Shown here: positions 1 through 5,770 of the stretch, in pieces
Layout of the letters: the number at the start of each line of letters is the position of its first letter
How positions within the stretch are numbered: position 1 is the stretch's first letter
NCBI GenBank assembly: GCA_015493405.1
Contig: WGDF01000113.1
Span: 1 to 5,770 of the forward strand
Source: Flavobacteriaceae bacterium
GTDB lineage: Bacteria; Bacteroidota; Bacteroidia; Flavobacteriales; Flavobacteriaceae
DNA: 5,770 nt
Direction: 5' to 3'
Notes under the pieces: model-generated
Databases searched by the model: none
Told to the model about the DNA's origin: nothing
The model's input: the letters and a program-made list of their open reading frames with translations, nothing else
Translations under genes and position numbers: made by a program

Positions 1-402
1 CGGAAAAGTTTTAACCACATCCATTTCATTGCGTTCCAAAATACAATAAGAAATAGTATTGTCCAAAGCAATGGTCGGCATATATAACATTAAATATAAT
101 AAAGTATATAAATATACACCATTAAAATGGCTTTGTTGTGCTAATAAATAAAGCAAAACACCACCTAAAATATGCAAAACGGCAAATAACTTATTGGGTC
201 CCATCCATTTGTCTGCAATTATCCCCATAATGCCGGGCATAATAAGCGATGCCAGACCTAAAGTCATAAATACTGCTCCGATTTGCGTGCCACTAAAATG
301 TAAAGTGGCAAACATATATTTGCCAAAAGATAACAGCCAAGCGCCGAAAACGAAAAATTCTAAAAAATTTAAAATGGTTAATTTTAATTTGATACGATTC
401 AT
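1..402 (-). CDS. NupG-type nucleoside:H+ symporter, MFS (5' part, cut by window edge)
   Basis: This is the N-terminal 134 residues of an inner-membrane major facilitator protein. It runs off the window at base 1, so about a third of a usual ~400-residue protein is present. It starts at ATG 402-400 with MNRIKLKL and continues into hydrophobic helices at about residues 10-30, 40-62, 72-90 and 95-115. The loop GIIADKW (60-66) is the MFS loop between helices 2 and 3. The stretch MPTIALDN (108-115) followed by SY (118-119) resembles the MPTIAL-N-SY region of nucleoside:H+ symporters (NupG/XapB group), which import nucleosides with protons for salvage. The promoter at 425-455 fits this start. It follows pyrH on the same strand after a 189-nt gap, so separate transcription is likely. 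The family call rests on remembered resemblance; the substrate is inferred from the family. Confidence 0.82.
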   Translation of the reverse strand, partial: MNRIKLKLTILNFLEFFVFGAWLLSFGKYMFATLHFSGTQIGAVFMTLGLASLIMPGIMGIIADKWMGPNKLFAVLHILGGVLLYLLAQQSHFNGVYLYTLLYLMLYMPTIALDNTISYCILERNEMDVVKTFP

Positions 403-424
403 AATTGTTCTAATTTTAGTTGAA

Positions 425-455
425 CAAACTTACTATTTTACGCGTTAATAGCCAA
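425..455 (-). promoter_or_regulatory. Bacteroidetes-type promoter of the nucleoside symporter gene
   Basis: On the minus strand TAAGTTTG (432-425) matches the Bacteroidetes -7 consensus TAnnTTTG exactly. A TTG (455-453), inside TTTTTGG, lies 20 nt further upstream, within the known 17-23 nt spacing of the -33 TTG element. Transcription would begin around 415-420, giving a leader of about 15-20 nt before ATG 402. No clear Shine-Dalgarno site is present, which is common in this phylum. This is the best-formed promoter in the window. Confidence 0.65.
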
Positions 456-591
456 AAATGATTTTATGGACTTTGCGCCATCAAAGATGCCTTGATTTTT
501 TGATATTACTCAGAACTATTAGGTTTTGAAAAATTAGTAGGTCTCAAAAATTAGGGAAGAAAAAGATCATCATTTTCAATCTAATGGAAAA

Positions 592-1296
592 TTAATGAAC
601 CAAAGTGCCTACTTTCTCTCCATTCACAACTTTGGCCAAATTGCCTTTGGTATCCATATCAAAAACAACAATAGGCAATTGATTATCTTTGGCTAAGGCG
701 AAAGCAGTTGTATCCATAATTTTGAGTTCCTTTTGTAAAGCTTCTTCATAAGATATCTGCTCAAATTTATTGGCATCCGGATATTTTTCAGGATCCTTAT
801 CATAAATACCATCAATTCTGGTTCCTTTTAAAATAACATCAGCATCTATTTCAAGCGCCCGTAAGACCGCACCTGTATCAGTGGTAAAAAACGGGTTGCC
901 TGTACCACCGCTAAAAATAACAATTTGACCGGCAGATAAGGCTTGCTGAGCTCTAAGAGGGGTTACTTCATCAGCCACTTTATCAATTTTAAGACCGCTT
1001 AGTAAGAGAGCCGATAAATCATTTTGCAACAATACACTTTGCAATGCCATACCATTAATCACAGTTGCTAACATTCCCATAAAATCACCCTGTGTCCGAT
1101 TCATTTGCCTGCCGGCTTTAGACAAACCGCGAAATATATTTCCACCGCCTATAACCAAACCTATTGCCACACCTTGATTATAAACTTCTTTAATTTCTTG
1201 CACAAATGCAGCAACTTTTTTCGGGTCAATGCCATAGGATTGTTCTCCCATTAAGGATTCACCGCTGAGTTTTAATAAAATTCTTTGATATTTCAT
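592..1296 (-). CDS. pyrH: UMP kinase (uridylate kinase)
   Basis: A complete 234-residue cytosolic enzyme, the usual length for bacterial PyrH, which phosphorylates UMP to UDP with ATP in pyrimidine nucleotide synthesis. It belongs to the amino acid kinase fold, not the eukaryotic UMP/CMP kinase fold. Visible motifs are KLSGESL (9-15, nucleotide-binding lysine), GGGNIFRG (50-57, glycine-rich loop), QGDFMGMLATVING (69-82, with the UMP-binding Asp71), GGTGNPFFTTDT (130-141), and DADVILKGTRIDGIYDKDP (151-169). The N- and C-terminal parts look close to flavobacterial PyrH. The segment at about 94-125 is less typical and lacks the triple arginine common in relatives. The start is preceded by A-rich AAAAAAAG and by a promoter at 1315-1343. 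In many bacteria pyrH sits between tsf and frr; here neither is adjacent. Its neighbours are a divergent barrel gene and a symporter. Confidence 0.97.
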   Translation of the reverse strand: MKYQRILLKLSGESLMGEQSYGIDPKKVAAFVQEIKEVYNQGVAIGLVIGGGNIFRGLSKAGRQMNRTQGDFMGMLATVINGMALQSVLLQNDLSALLLSGLKIDKVADEVTPLRAQQALSAGQIVIFSGGTGNPFFTTDTGAVLRALEIDADVILKGTRIDGIYDKDPEKYPDANKFEQISYEEALQKELKIMDTTAFALAKDNQLPIVVFDMDTKGNLAKVVNGEKVGTLVH

Positions 1297-1314
1297 TGAT
1301 TACTTTTTTTACAT

Positions 1315-1343
1315 CAAACTTATAGGTCTATTATCCATCAAAA
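1315..1343 (-). promoter_or_regulatory. Probable pyrH promoter
   Basis: On the minus strand TAAGTTTG (1322-1315) matches TAnnTTTG exactly and is the same octamer as in the symporter promoter. TTTTG (1343-1339) lies upstream with a 16-nt gap, one base short of the reported 17-23 nt range. The -7 element ends only 18 nt before the pyrH ATG, so the leader would be about 10-14 nt, nearly all of it the A-rich stretch. The -7 match is strong and the spacing is slightly off, hence moderate confidence. Confidence 0.5.
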
Positions 1344-1355
1344 TATTCTAAGATA

Positions 1356-1371
1356 AAGATGACATCATCTT
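1356..1371. repeat. Short inverted repeat upstream of pyrH
   Basis: AAGATGA (1356-1362) and TCATCTT (1365-1371) form perfect 7-bp arms around a 2-nt centre. The dyad lies just upstream of the proposed pyrH -33 element, a position that would suit an activator or repressor site. A 7-bp dyad in AT-rich DNA can also arise by chance. No regulator is recognised. Confidence 0.4.
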
Positions 1372-1390
1372 AAAGCTCGATTATTTAATA

Positions 1391-1418
1391 CTGAACGAAA
1401 ATAAGTATTTTTGTTCAG
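1391..1418. promoter_or_regulatory. 28-nt palindrome between divergent genes, possible operator or promoter
   Basis: The arms CTGAACGAAAATA (1391-1403) and TATTTTTGTTCAG (1406-1418) are reverse complements except for one G-T position, with a 2-nt AG centre. The symmetry is long and the centre short, which suits a dimeric DNA-binding protein better than an RNA hairpin. The right arm contains TATTTTTG (1406-1413), an exact TAnnTTTG on the plus strand, and the left arm reads TATTTTCG on the minus strand, one base off. The right-arm element would put a plus-strand start about 25-30 nt before the barrel gene's ATG at 1451, but no TTG lies at the right distance upstream. A weaker TAATTTTA (1427-1434) is an alternative -7. 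The symmetry is read directly; its role is inferred. Confidence 0.5.
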
Positions 1419-1450
1419 AAATATTGTAATTTTACAGGCAAATATATCCT

Positions 1451-2155
1451 ATGATGAAAAACTTCTTGTTTTTACTCTTACTAATCTCCGGCTTAGCAGC
1501 TGTGGCACAATCACCACAAGCCCCGGATTCATTGTATAAACCGGATCCTCATTATTTAGAAGATCAAATTTATTTCGGAATTTCCTATATCGTACTTAAA
1601 AATTTACCTTTGGATATGGCTCAAAACGGTTTTTCAAATACGGTTAAATTGGGATTCATCAGAGATATTCCCCTTAACGAACGCCGTAATTTCGGTATTG
1701 GTTTGGGTGCCGGTTTGTCTTGGGATAATTTTTATCAAAATCTGCGAATTACTATTGATGAACAAACCGGTGAGGTGCAATATCACCTTTTACCCGATGG
1801 CAGTTACCGAAGCAACTCTTTTTCTTTTAACAAAATAGATTTCCCTTTTGAAATCAGATGGCGTGGTAGCACAACTCAAAAATACAAATTCTGGCGTTTA
1901 TATACCGGAATCACAGGGTCTTATGTTTACAAGACTGCCTCTAATTTTGTAACCGACAAGGTCGATTTGACCTATAAACATATTAAGATTGTAAAAAATT
2001 GGCAATTTGGCCTAAATATCTCTGCAGGCTATGGCACTTGGAATTTTAACTTTTATTACGGTCTGAACAACATTTTGAAAGACCAGGTCGAACTCAATGG
2101 CGAAAAAGTAAATCTCAGGACAATGAAATTCGGCTTTGTATATTATTTCTTATAA
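1451..2155 (+). CDS. Outer-membrane beta-barrel protein (PorT/OMP_b-brl_2-like)
   Basis: A complete 234-residue protein predicted to sit in the outer membrane. It opens with a clear Sec signal peptide: Lys3, a hydrophobic core at 5-15, and AVA (17-19) just before Gln20, a cleavage pattern common in Bacteroidetes. The mature part has alternating, aromatic- and glycine-rich strands typical of a small barrel, such as the region around GIGLGAGLSW, KFWRLYTGITG, FGLNISAGYG and FNFYYGLN, and it ends in a strand closing with YYFL. It resembles the 'porin family protein' group of flavobacteria (PorT-like, OMP_b-brl_2). I cannot tell whether it acts in type IX secretion like true PorT, or has another envelope role. 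Two ATGs stand in tandem at 1451 and 1454, and either could be used; the first is given. It is divergent from pyrH and may be transcribed from the palindrome region. Confidence 0.8.
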   Translation: MMKNFLFLLLLISGLAAVAQSPQAPDSLYKPDPHYLEDQIYFGISYIVLKNLPLDMAQNGFSNTVKLGFIRDIPLNERRNFGIGLGAGLSWDNFYQNLRITIDEQTGEVQYHLLPDGSYRSNSFSFNKIDFPFEIRWRGSTTQKYKFWRLYTGITGSYVYKTASNFVTDKVDLTYKHIKIVKNWQFGLNISAGYGTWNFNFYYGLNNILKDQVELNGEKVNLRTMKFGFVYYFL

Positions 2156-2195
2156 ATACCGGCTTGAAATAATCATTTTTTATTTAATAAAACAT

Positions 2196-2203
2196 TAACT
2201 TTG
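2196..2203 (+). promoter_or_regulatory. -7 element of the prc promoter
   Basis: TAACTTTG matches TAnnTTTG exactly, in the context ATTAACTTTGCA that is typical of Bacteroidetes promoters. No TTG falls at 17-23 nt upstream, only T-rich sequence around 2176-2181. Part of a 15-nt AT-only dyad (2178-2192) overlaps that region. Transcription would start at about 2208-2211. This argues against ATG 2208 as a normal ribosome-bound start and favours 2247 for the protease. Confidence 0.5.
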
Positions 2204-2246
2204 CACCTTGTTTTGTGGCATAGTTTTTTCAATAACCAACTTTACA

Positions 2247-4349
2247 ATGGATAAAATTTTAACTTTTATGAAAAGGAATTACAAACTTATACTCGCCGTT
2301 GTTTTATTAGCCGGCGTATTTTTAGCATTCAGACAACAAAGCATAGCCAATGATAAAGCAGATGCCATTCAAACAGGTGTTTATCGTGTGATTCAGTATG
2401 CACATTACCATCCGGCCACAGTCAATAATGATTTTTCTGAAAAAGTTTTTAAAGAATTCTTAGACGATTTAGACCCTTCCAAAAGATATTTATTACAATC
2501 CGACTGGGATACCTTATCTATCTATAAAGATTCGATAGACAATGAAATACGTGATGGTCGCATTGATTTTTACAAAAAAGCCTATAAAATCATTCAAAAA
2601 AGACAAAAAGAAAGTATCACTTATATCGATGGCATCCTTGATAAAGGTTTCGACTTTGATAAAGATGAAACATTAAATATTGATTATAAAAAGATTAAAC
2701 CTGCTCAAAACAAAGCAGAATTAATAGAACGCTGGCGTAAATACTTAAAATTCAATACACTATCAAGACTTTATGATAAAATAAAAGAGCAAGAAAAAAA
2801 ACAAAAAAAGGACAGCACTTTTAAACCAAAAACACGTAAAGAACTGGCACAAGAAGCACTTAAAGCCACCAAAAAAACCATCAAAACCTATATTGATGCT
2901 TTAGATGATATGGAAAATATGGATTATTTTTCAATGTATATGAATGTCATAACCTTACAAAATGATCCCCATACCAATTATTTTAGTCCACAAGGGAAAG
3001 AACGTTTTGACACCAGTATGTCAGGTTCTTTTGAAGGTATTGGCGCACGTTTGCAAAAAGAAGGTGATTATGTCAAAATAATTGAAGTCATTGCCGGCGG
3101 TCCTGCTTGGAAAGAAGGAGAACTCAAAGTAGGCGATATCATTCAAAAAGTAGGACAAGGCGACGACGAACCTGTCGACATATTAGGCATGCGATTATCC
3201 AAAGTCGTTAAATTGATCAAAGGCCCAAAAGGCACGGTGGTTAAATTAATCGTTAAACGGGTTGATGGTAGTATTGAAACCATTCCCATTACGCGGGACA
3301 AAGTCGAATTGGAAGAAACTTTTGCCAAATCACTCCTTATCAAGGATAAAAAGGATACTTTCGGCTATATTTACTTACCTAAATTTTATATTAATTTTAA
3401 TGATCGTAATCAACGCTCTGCCGCTACGGACATTAAAAAAGAATTGGAAAAATTAAAAGTCCAAAAGGTTAAAGGCATTGTGCTTGATTTACGCAATAAC
3501 GGCGGTGGATCACTCTCTACCGTTATTGATATTGCAGGTTATTTTATCGATAAAGGGCCTGTTGTTCAAGTTCGTGACAAAAAAAATGATATTGAAGTTT
3601 TAAAAGATCAAGATAAAGCCCAAATATACGGGGGTAATGTCGTTGTTTTAATCAACGAATTATCTGCTTCTGCATCCGAAATATTAGCTGCTGCCTTGCA
3701 AGATTACAATCGGGCCATCATTATAGGAGGCAACTCTTACGGTAAAGGAACCGTTCAAAATCTGATTGAATTGACCCGCGTCGAAGGCGATAAATTCGGC
3801 GATTTGGGCGCTTTGAAATGGACCACCAAAAAATTCTATCGTATCAATGGCGGTTCAACACAACGCAAAGGCGTTGTTCCGGATATTAAACTACCCGATA
3901 ACTATATGTATTTGGATATTCGCGAAAAAGATGAACCCACAGCTTTGGCTTGGGACAAAATCCGTAAAGCCCATTACAAAACATACAAAATAGCAGATAA
4001 AGAAAATATTGTCCCCAAAGAGCAACAACGTATCGACACAACTGCTTTGTTCTTACATCTTAAAGAAAAAGCCCGTTGGATTGCCGACAACAAAAAGGAT
4101 CATACCATTTATCTGAAATTGGATCGATATATAGCCGATTTAAAAAAGGATGAAAAAATTGGAAAACGATTTGATAGTCTTACTAAATTTCAGTCCAAAT
4201 TTAACATTCAATCATTGCCCGCGGATTTAGCTGCTAAAAAACAAGACACCATCTTTAAATCAAAACGGGACAAATGGATTAAAGCCATTAAAAAAGACCC
4301 TTACATCAGTGAAGCGGTAAAAGTATTGAAAAAAGAATTGGCACAATAG
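2247..4349 (+). CDS. prc: Carboxy-terminal processing (tail-specific) protease, S41 family
   Basis: A complete ~700-residue envelope protease that cleaves proteins from their C-terminal tails. An N-terminal anchor or signal segment (about 14-28) is followed by a helical, charged N-terminal domain (about 35-250), a PDZ domain (about 260-348, opening GSFEGIGA), the S41 catalytic domain (about 355-550, with LDLRNNGGG at 413-421), and a Lys-rich C-terminal domain like that of E. coli Prc. Catalytic residues are visible: Ser475, the middle serine of LSASASEI, Lys500 in YGKGTVQ, and Gln504. The 25-residue Ser-Lys spacing and Lys+4 Gln match the family. Three in-frame ATGs exist, at 2208, 2247 and 2268. 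The first lies at the expected transcription start, so 2247 is chosen; 2268 (MKRNYK) is a good alternative. nadD begins 13 nt downstream. Natural substrates cannot be read from sequence. Confidence 0.93.
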   Translation: MDKILTFMKRNYKLILAVVLLAGVFLAFRQQSIANDKADAIQTGVYRVIQYAHYHPATVNNDFSEKVFKEFLDDLDPSKRYLLQSDWDTLSIYKDSIDNEIRDGRIDFYKKAYKIIQKRQKESITYIDGILDKGFDFDKDETLNIDYKKIKPAQNKAELIERWRKYLKFNTLSRLYDKIKEQEKKQKKDSTFKPKTRKELAQEALKATKKTIKTYIDALDDMENMDYFSMYMNVITLQNDPHTNYFSPQGKERFDTSMSGSFEGIGARLQKEGDYVKIIEVIAGGPAWKEGELKVGDIIQKVGQGDDEPVDILGMRLSKVVKLIKGPKGTVVKLIVKRVDGSIETIPITRDKVELEETFAKSLLIKDKKDTFGYIYLPKFYINFNDRNQRSAATDIKKELEKLKVQKVKGIVLDLRNNGGGSLSTVIDIAGYFIDKGPVVQVRDKKNDIEVLKDQDKAQIYGGNVVVLINELSASASEILAAALQDYNRAIIIGGNSYGKGTVQNLIELTRVEGDKFGDLGALKWTTKKFYRINGGSTQRKGVVPDIKLPDNYMYLDIREKDEPTALAWDKIRKAHYKTYKIADKENIVPKEQQRIDTTALFLHLKEKARWIADNKKDHTIYLKLDRYIADLKKDEKIGKRFDSLTKFQSKFNIQSLPADLAAKKQDTIFKSKRDKWIKAIKKDPYISEAVKVLKKELAQ

Positions 4350-4362
4350 AATAGGGGTTGAT

Positions 4363-4944
4363 ATGAAAAAAATCGGCTTGTTTTTTGGTAGTTTTAATCC
4401 CATTCATATCGGTCATCTGATTATGGCCAATTACTTGGCTGAACACACCGATCTTAATGAGATATGGTTGATAGTCACCCCGCATAATCCTCTGAAAAAA
4501 AAGGCCGGTTTATTAAACGATTTCCAACGTTTGACCATGGCACGTCTGGCGACTGAAAATTATCCCAAAATAAAAGCTTCCAATATTGAATTTGACTTAC
4601 CGCAACCCAATTATACCATTGATACCCTGACAATTTTGCAAGAAAAATACCCCGATAAGCAATTTGTGCTTTTGATGGGCGCAGATAATTTGGCCGGATT
4701 ACCCAAATGGAAAAATTATGAAGCCATTTTGGCCTATTACCAAATTTATGTTTATCCGAGATTAACCGACAAAAAAGTCCCTGATTATTTGACCGATCAT
4801 GCGGCTGTAAAAATGATTAAAGCACCCATCATCGAAATATCGGCTACTCAAATCAGAAAAGACATTAAAACCGGTCGCAATGTGCGACCGGTTTTACCCC
4901 CTGAAGTTTTTCAATATATAGACGAAATGAATTTTTATAAATAA
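4363..4944 (+). CDS. nadD: Nicotinate-nucleotide adenylyltransferase
   Basis: A complete 193-residue cytosolic enzyme that adenylates nicotinate mononucleotide with ATP to give deamido-NAD, the penultimate step of NAD synthesis. Visible motifs are GSFNPIHIGH (9-18, the nucleotidyltransferase GxFxPxHxGH signature), TPHNPLK (39-45), YTIDT (84-88), GAD (106-108) with Trp116, and ISATQIR (159-165, the ISxTxIR motif). The length is normal for the family. It starts 13 nt after the prc stop, with AGGGG about 8 nt before the ATG, an unusually SD-like site for this window, so co-transcription and translation with prc are likely. The codons for residues 168-178 form a perfect 14-bp inverted repeat, entered separately. 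In several Bacteroidetes nadD follows gmk; here it follows the protease. Confidence 0.96.
   Translation: MKKIGLFFGSFNPIHIGHLIMANYLAEHTDLNEIWLIVTPHNPLKKKAGLLNDFQRLTMARLATENYPKIKASNIEFDLPQPNYTIDTLTILQEKYPDKQFVLLMGADNLAGLPKWKNYEAILAYYQIYVYPRLTDKKVPDYLTDHAAVKMIKAPIIEISATQIRKDIKTGRNVRPVLPPEVFQYIDEMNFYK
4866..4896. repeat. Perfect 14-bp inverted repeat inside nadD, terminator-like hairpin
   Basis: The left arm TAAAACCGGTCGCA (4866-4879) and right arm TGCGACCGGTTTTA (4883-4896) are exact reverse complements, with a 3-nt loop ATG (4880-4882). The core is GC-rich, and the outer arms are an A run on one side and a T run on the other, so an RNA from either strand has the stem-plus-U-run form of an intrinsic terminator. 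It lies inside the nadD coding frame (residues 168-178), ending 48 nt before the last base of the stop codon, and upstream of the promoter-like element at 4942. It could attenuate read-through to the next gene, stabilise the mRNA, or be a coincidence of coding. The symmetry is certain; the function is not known. Confidence 0.6.
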
Positions 4945-4949
4945 TTTTG
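4942..4949 (+). promoter_or_regulatory. Possible -7 element for the BFN-domain gene
   Basis: TAATTTTG matches TAnnTTTG exactly and overlaps the nadD stop codon (4942-4944). A near copy, TAATTTCG, follows at 4951-4958. No TTG is found 17-23 nt upstream. A start near 4955 would leave a leader of about 25 nt before ATG 4981. The match could be chance in AT-rich DNA, but its placement between a hairpin and a new start codon is sensible. Confidence 0.4.
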
Positions 4950-4980
4950 TAATTTCGTAACCTCAAATCCCCATAAGAAC

Positions 4981-5679
4981 ATGAGCCTAATAGAATTAAA
5001 AGTTGACAGGATACAATATAGCGAAACGCAAACCGGTGCTTATGTTTTATTTATGAACGAACCGCTTTCCAATAAAAAACTTCCTATTGTTATTGGCGGT
5101 TTGGAAGCGCATTCCATTACCATTGGCTTAGAAAAAGATATTATTCCCCAGCGACCTTTGACGCATGATTTGATGAAATCATTGATGATGGCCTATCATA
5201 TTAATCTCAAAAAGGTCATCATCAACAAATTTGACCAAGGGATTTTTTATGCGATGCTCATCACAGAAAAGGACGGTATTGAAAAAGCCATTGATTCCCG
5301 GACTTCCGATGCTGTCGCTTTAGCGGTACGCTATGAAGCGCCTATATTTTGTGAAAGTAGCATTCTGGAAGAAGCCGGCATTTTCTTACCCGGAAGCGGT
5401 ATTAAAGAACAGGAAGAAGCCATTAAGGAGGAAATGGAAATGGACTTGGAAAATTTGCTCAAAGAAATAGACGACATTTCCAAACCTGCGTCGGAAAATA
5501 AAGGAAATAAAAAAGCACAAGAAAATTTAAGTGAGTTGGAAAAACTGGCCTATGATTTATTTGGCAAAACACCGGTGGTCTATTCCAAAAAAGAAATTAA
5601 AGCGATGCTTCAAGTGGCCATTGAAGAAGAACAATACGAACGTGCCGCAATGCTTAAACGCTACTTAGAATTGATGTGA
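4981..5679 (+). CDS. Bifunctional nuclease (BFN/DUF151) domain protein with C-terminal UVR motif
   Basis: A complete 232-residue cytosolic protein. The BFN/DUF151 core covers about residues 3-140, with LPIVIGGLEAHSI (34-46), RPLTHDL (58-64), and D-SRTSDAVALAVR (105-117), all typical of the family. An acidic, coiled-coil-like linker (about 140-175, rich in E and K) leads to a UVR-type helix hairpin at about 207-231 (LQVAIEEEQYERAAMLKRYL), like the UvrB/UvrC interaction motif. This two-part layout is the usual one in Bacteroidetes. A plant member of the family has been reported to have RNase and DNase activity; the bacterial role is not well defined, so the nuclease label is from family naming. 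In flavobacteria I recall this gene next to a NupG-type symporter; here the two are in the same window but about 4.6 kb apart. The gene follows nadD after 36 nt and may be co-transcribed or use the element at 4942. Confidence 0.9.
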   Translation: MSLIELKVDRIQYSETQTGAYVLFMNEPLSNKKLPIVIGGLEAHSITIGLEKDIIPQRPLTHDLMKSLMMAYHINLKKVIINKFDQGIFYAMLITEKDGIEKAIDSRTSDAVALAVRYEAPIFCESSILEEAGIFLPGSGIKEQEEAIKEEMEMDLENLLKEIDDISKPASENKGNKKAQENLSELEKLAYDLFGKTPVVYSKKEIKAMLQVAIEEEQYERAAMLKRYLELM

Positions 5680-5770
5680 GATTATATTTAACTGGCATTC
5701 GATATAAAATACAATTTACAGAAACCTTGCACTTATTAGGCTTGAAGCACTGGTAACAATTTGATTATTA

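Noticed and set aside
194..448. 84-residue plus-strand reading frame
   Set aside because: It lies almost wholly antisense to the well-supported symporter gene, overlaps that gene's promoter, and has no recognisable domain.
403..591. Search for frr, a small RNA or a pyrH terminator in the pyrH-symporter gap
   Set aside because: Apart from the symporter promoter there is only a 5-bp stem (471-475 with 482-486) and a repeated AAAAATTAG (529-537 and 546-554); neither is strong enough to call.
2178..2192. 15-nt AT-only dyad TTTTATT-T-AATAAAA before the protease gene
   Set aside because: Only A and T bases in an AT-rich spacer; the stem would be weak and chance symmetry is likely. It is not convincing as a terminator for the barrel gene.
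3143..3343. 66-residue minus-strand reading frame inside the protease gene
   Set aside because: Antisense shadow of the PDZ-coding region, with no promoter or family resemblance.
3262..3456. 64-residue plus-strand reading frame inside the protease gene
   Set aside because: Out-of-frame shadow of the continuous S41 protease reading frame, which shows no frameshift.
5716..5769. Possible C-terminal end of a minus-strand gene entering from the right edge
   Set aside because: Only 17 open codons before the edge, with no recognisable motif; a second minus-strand frame is also open for 10 codons. Nothing distinguishes either from chance.

Overview
The window is an ordinary, AT-rich chromosomal segment from a member of the Bacteroidetes (Bacteroidota), probably in or near the Flavobacteriales. 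The reasons are: protein resemblance (a ~700-residue tail-specific protease with PDZ, S41 and a C-terminal domain; a small outer-membrane barrel with an AVA|Q signal-peptide end; a bifunctional-nuclease protein with a UVR tail), little use of Shine-Dalgarno sites, and several matches to the Bacteroidetes -7 promoter element TAnnTTTG. The lineage call is inference from these features.

Layout: 1-402 (minus) is the N-terminal third of a NupG-type nucleoside/proton symporter, cut by the window edge, with a good promoter at 425-455. 592-1296 (minus) is pyrH (UMP kinase). 1297-1450 is a divergent promoter region holding a pyrH promoter and two dyad symmetries, the larger a 28-nt near-perfect palindrome. 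1451-2155 (plus) is a secreted outer-membrane beta-barrel protein. 2247-4349 (plus) is the tail-specific protease Prc/Tsp, followed after 13 nt by nadD (4363-4944) and after 36 nt by a BFN/DUF151 protein with a UVR motif (4981-5679). These last three are closely spaced and co-oriented, and may form one transcription unit with an internal promoter before the last gene. The final 91 nt hold no feature I can support.

Functionally this is housekeeping: nucleoside uptake, UMP phosphorylation, NAD synthesis, envelope proteolysis, an envelope barrel protein and a nuclease-family protein. No mobile element, CRISPR array, tRNA, rRNA or defence-type cassette was seen. I did not find a new biological system. 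The points most worth a second look are a perfect 14-bp inverted repeat inside the 3' end of nadD that looks like an intragenic, bidirectional terminator; the 28-nt palindrome between pyrH and the barrel gene; and a pyrH that stands apart from tsf and frr and has a divergent central segment.
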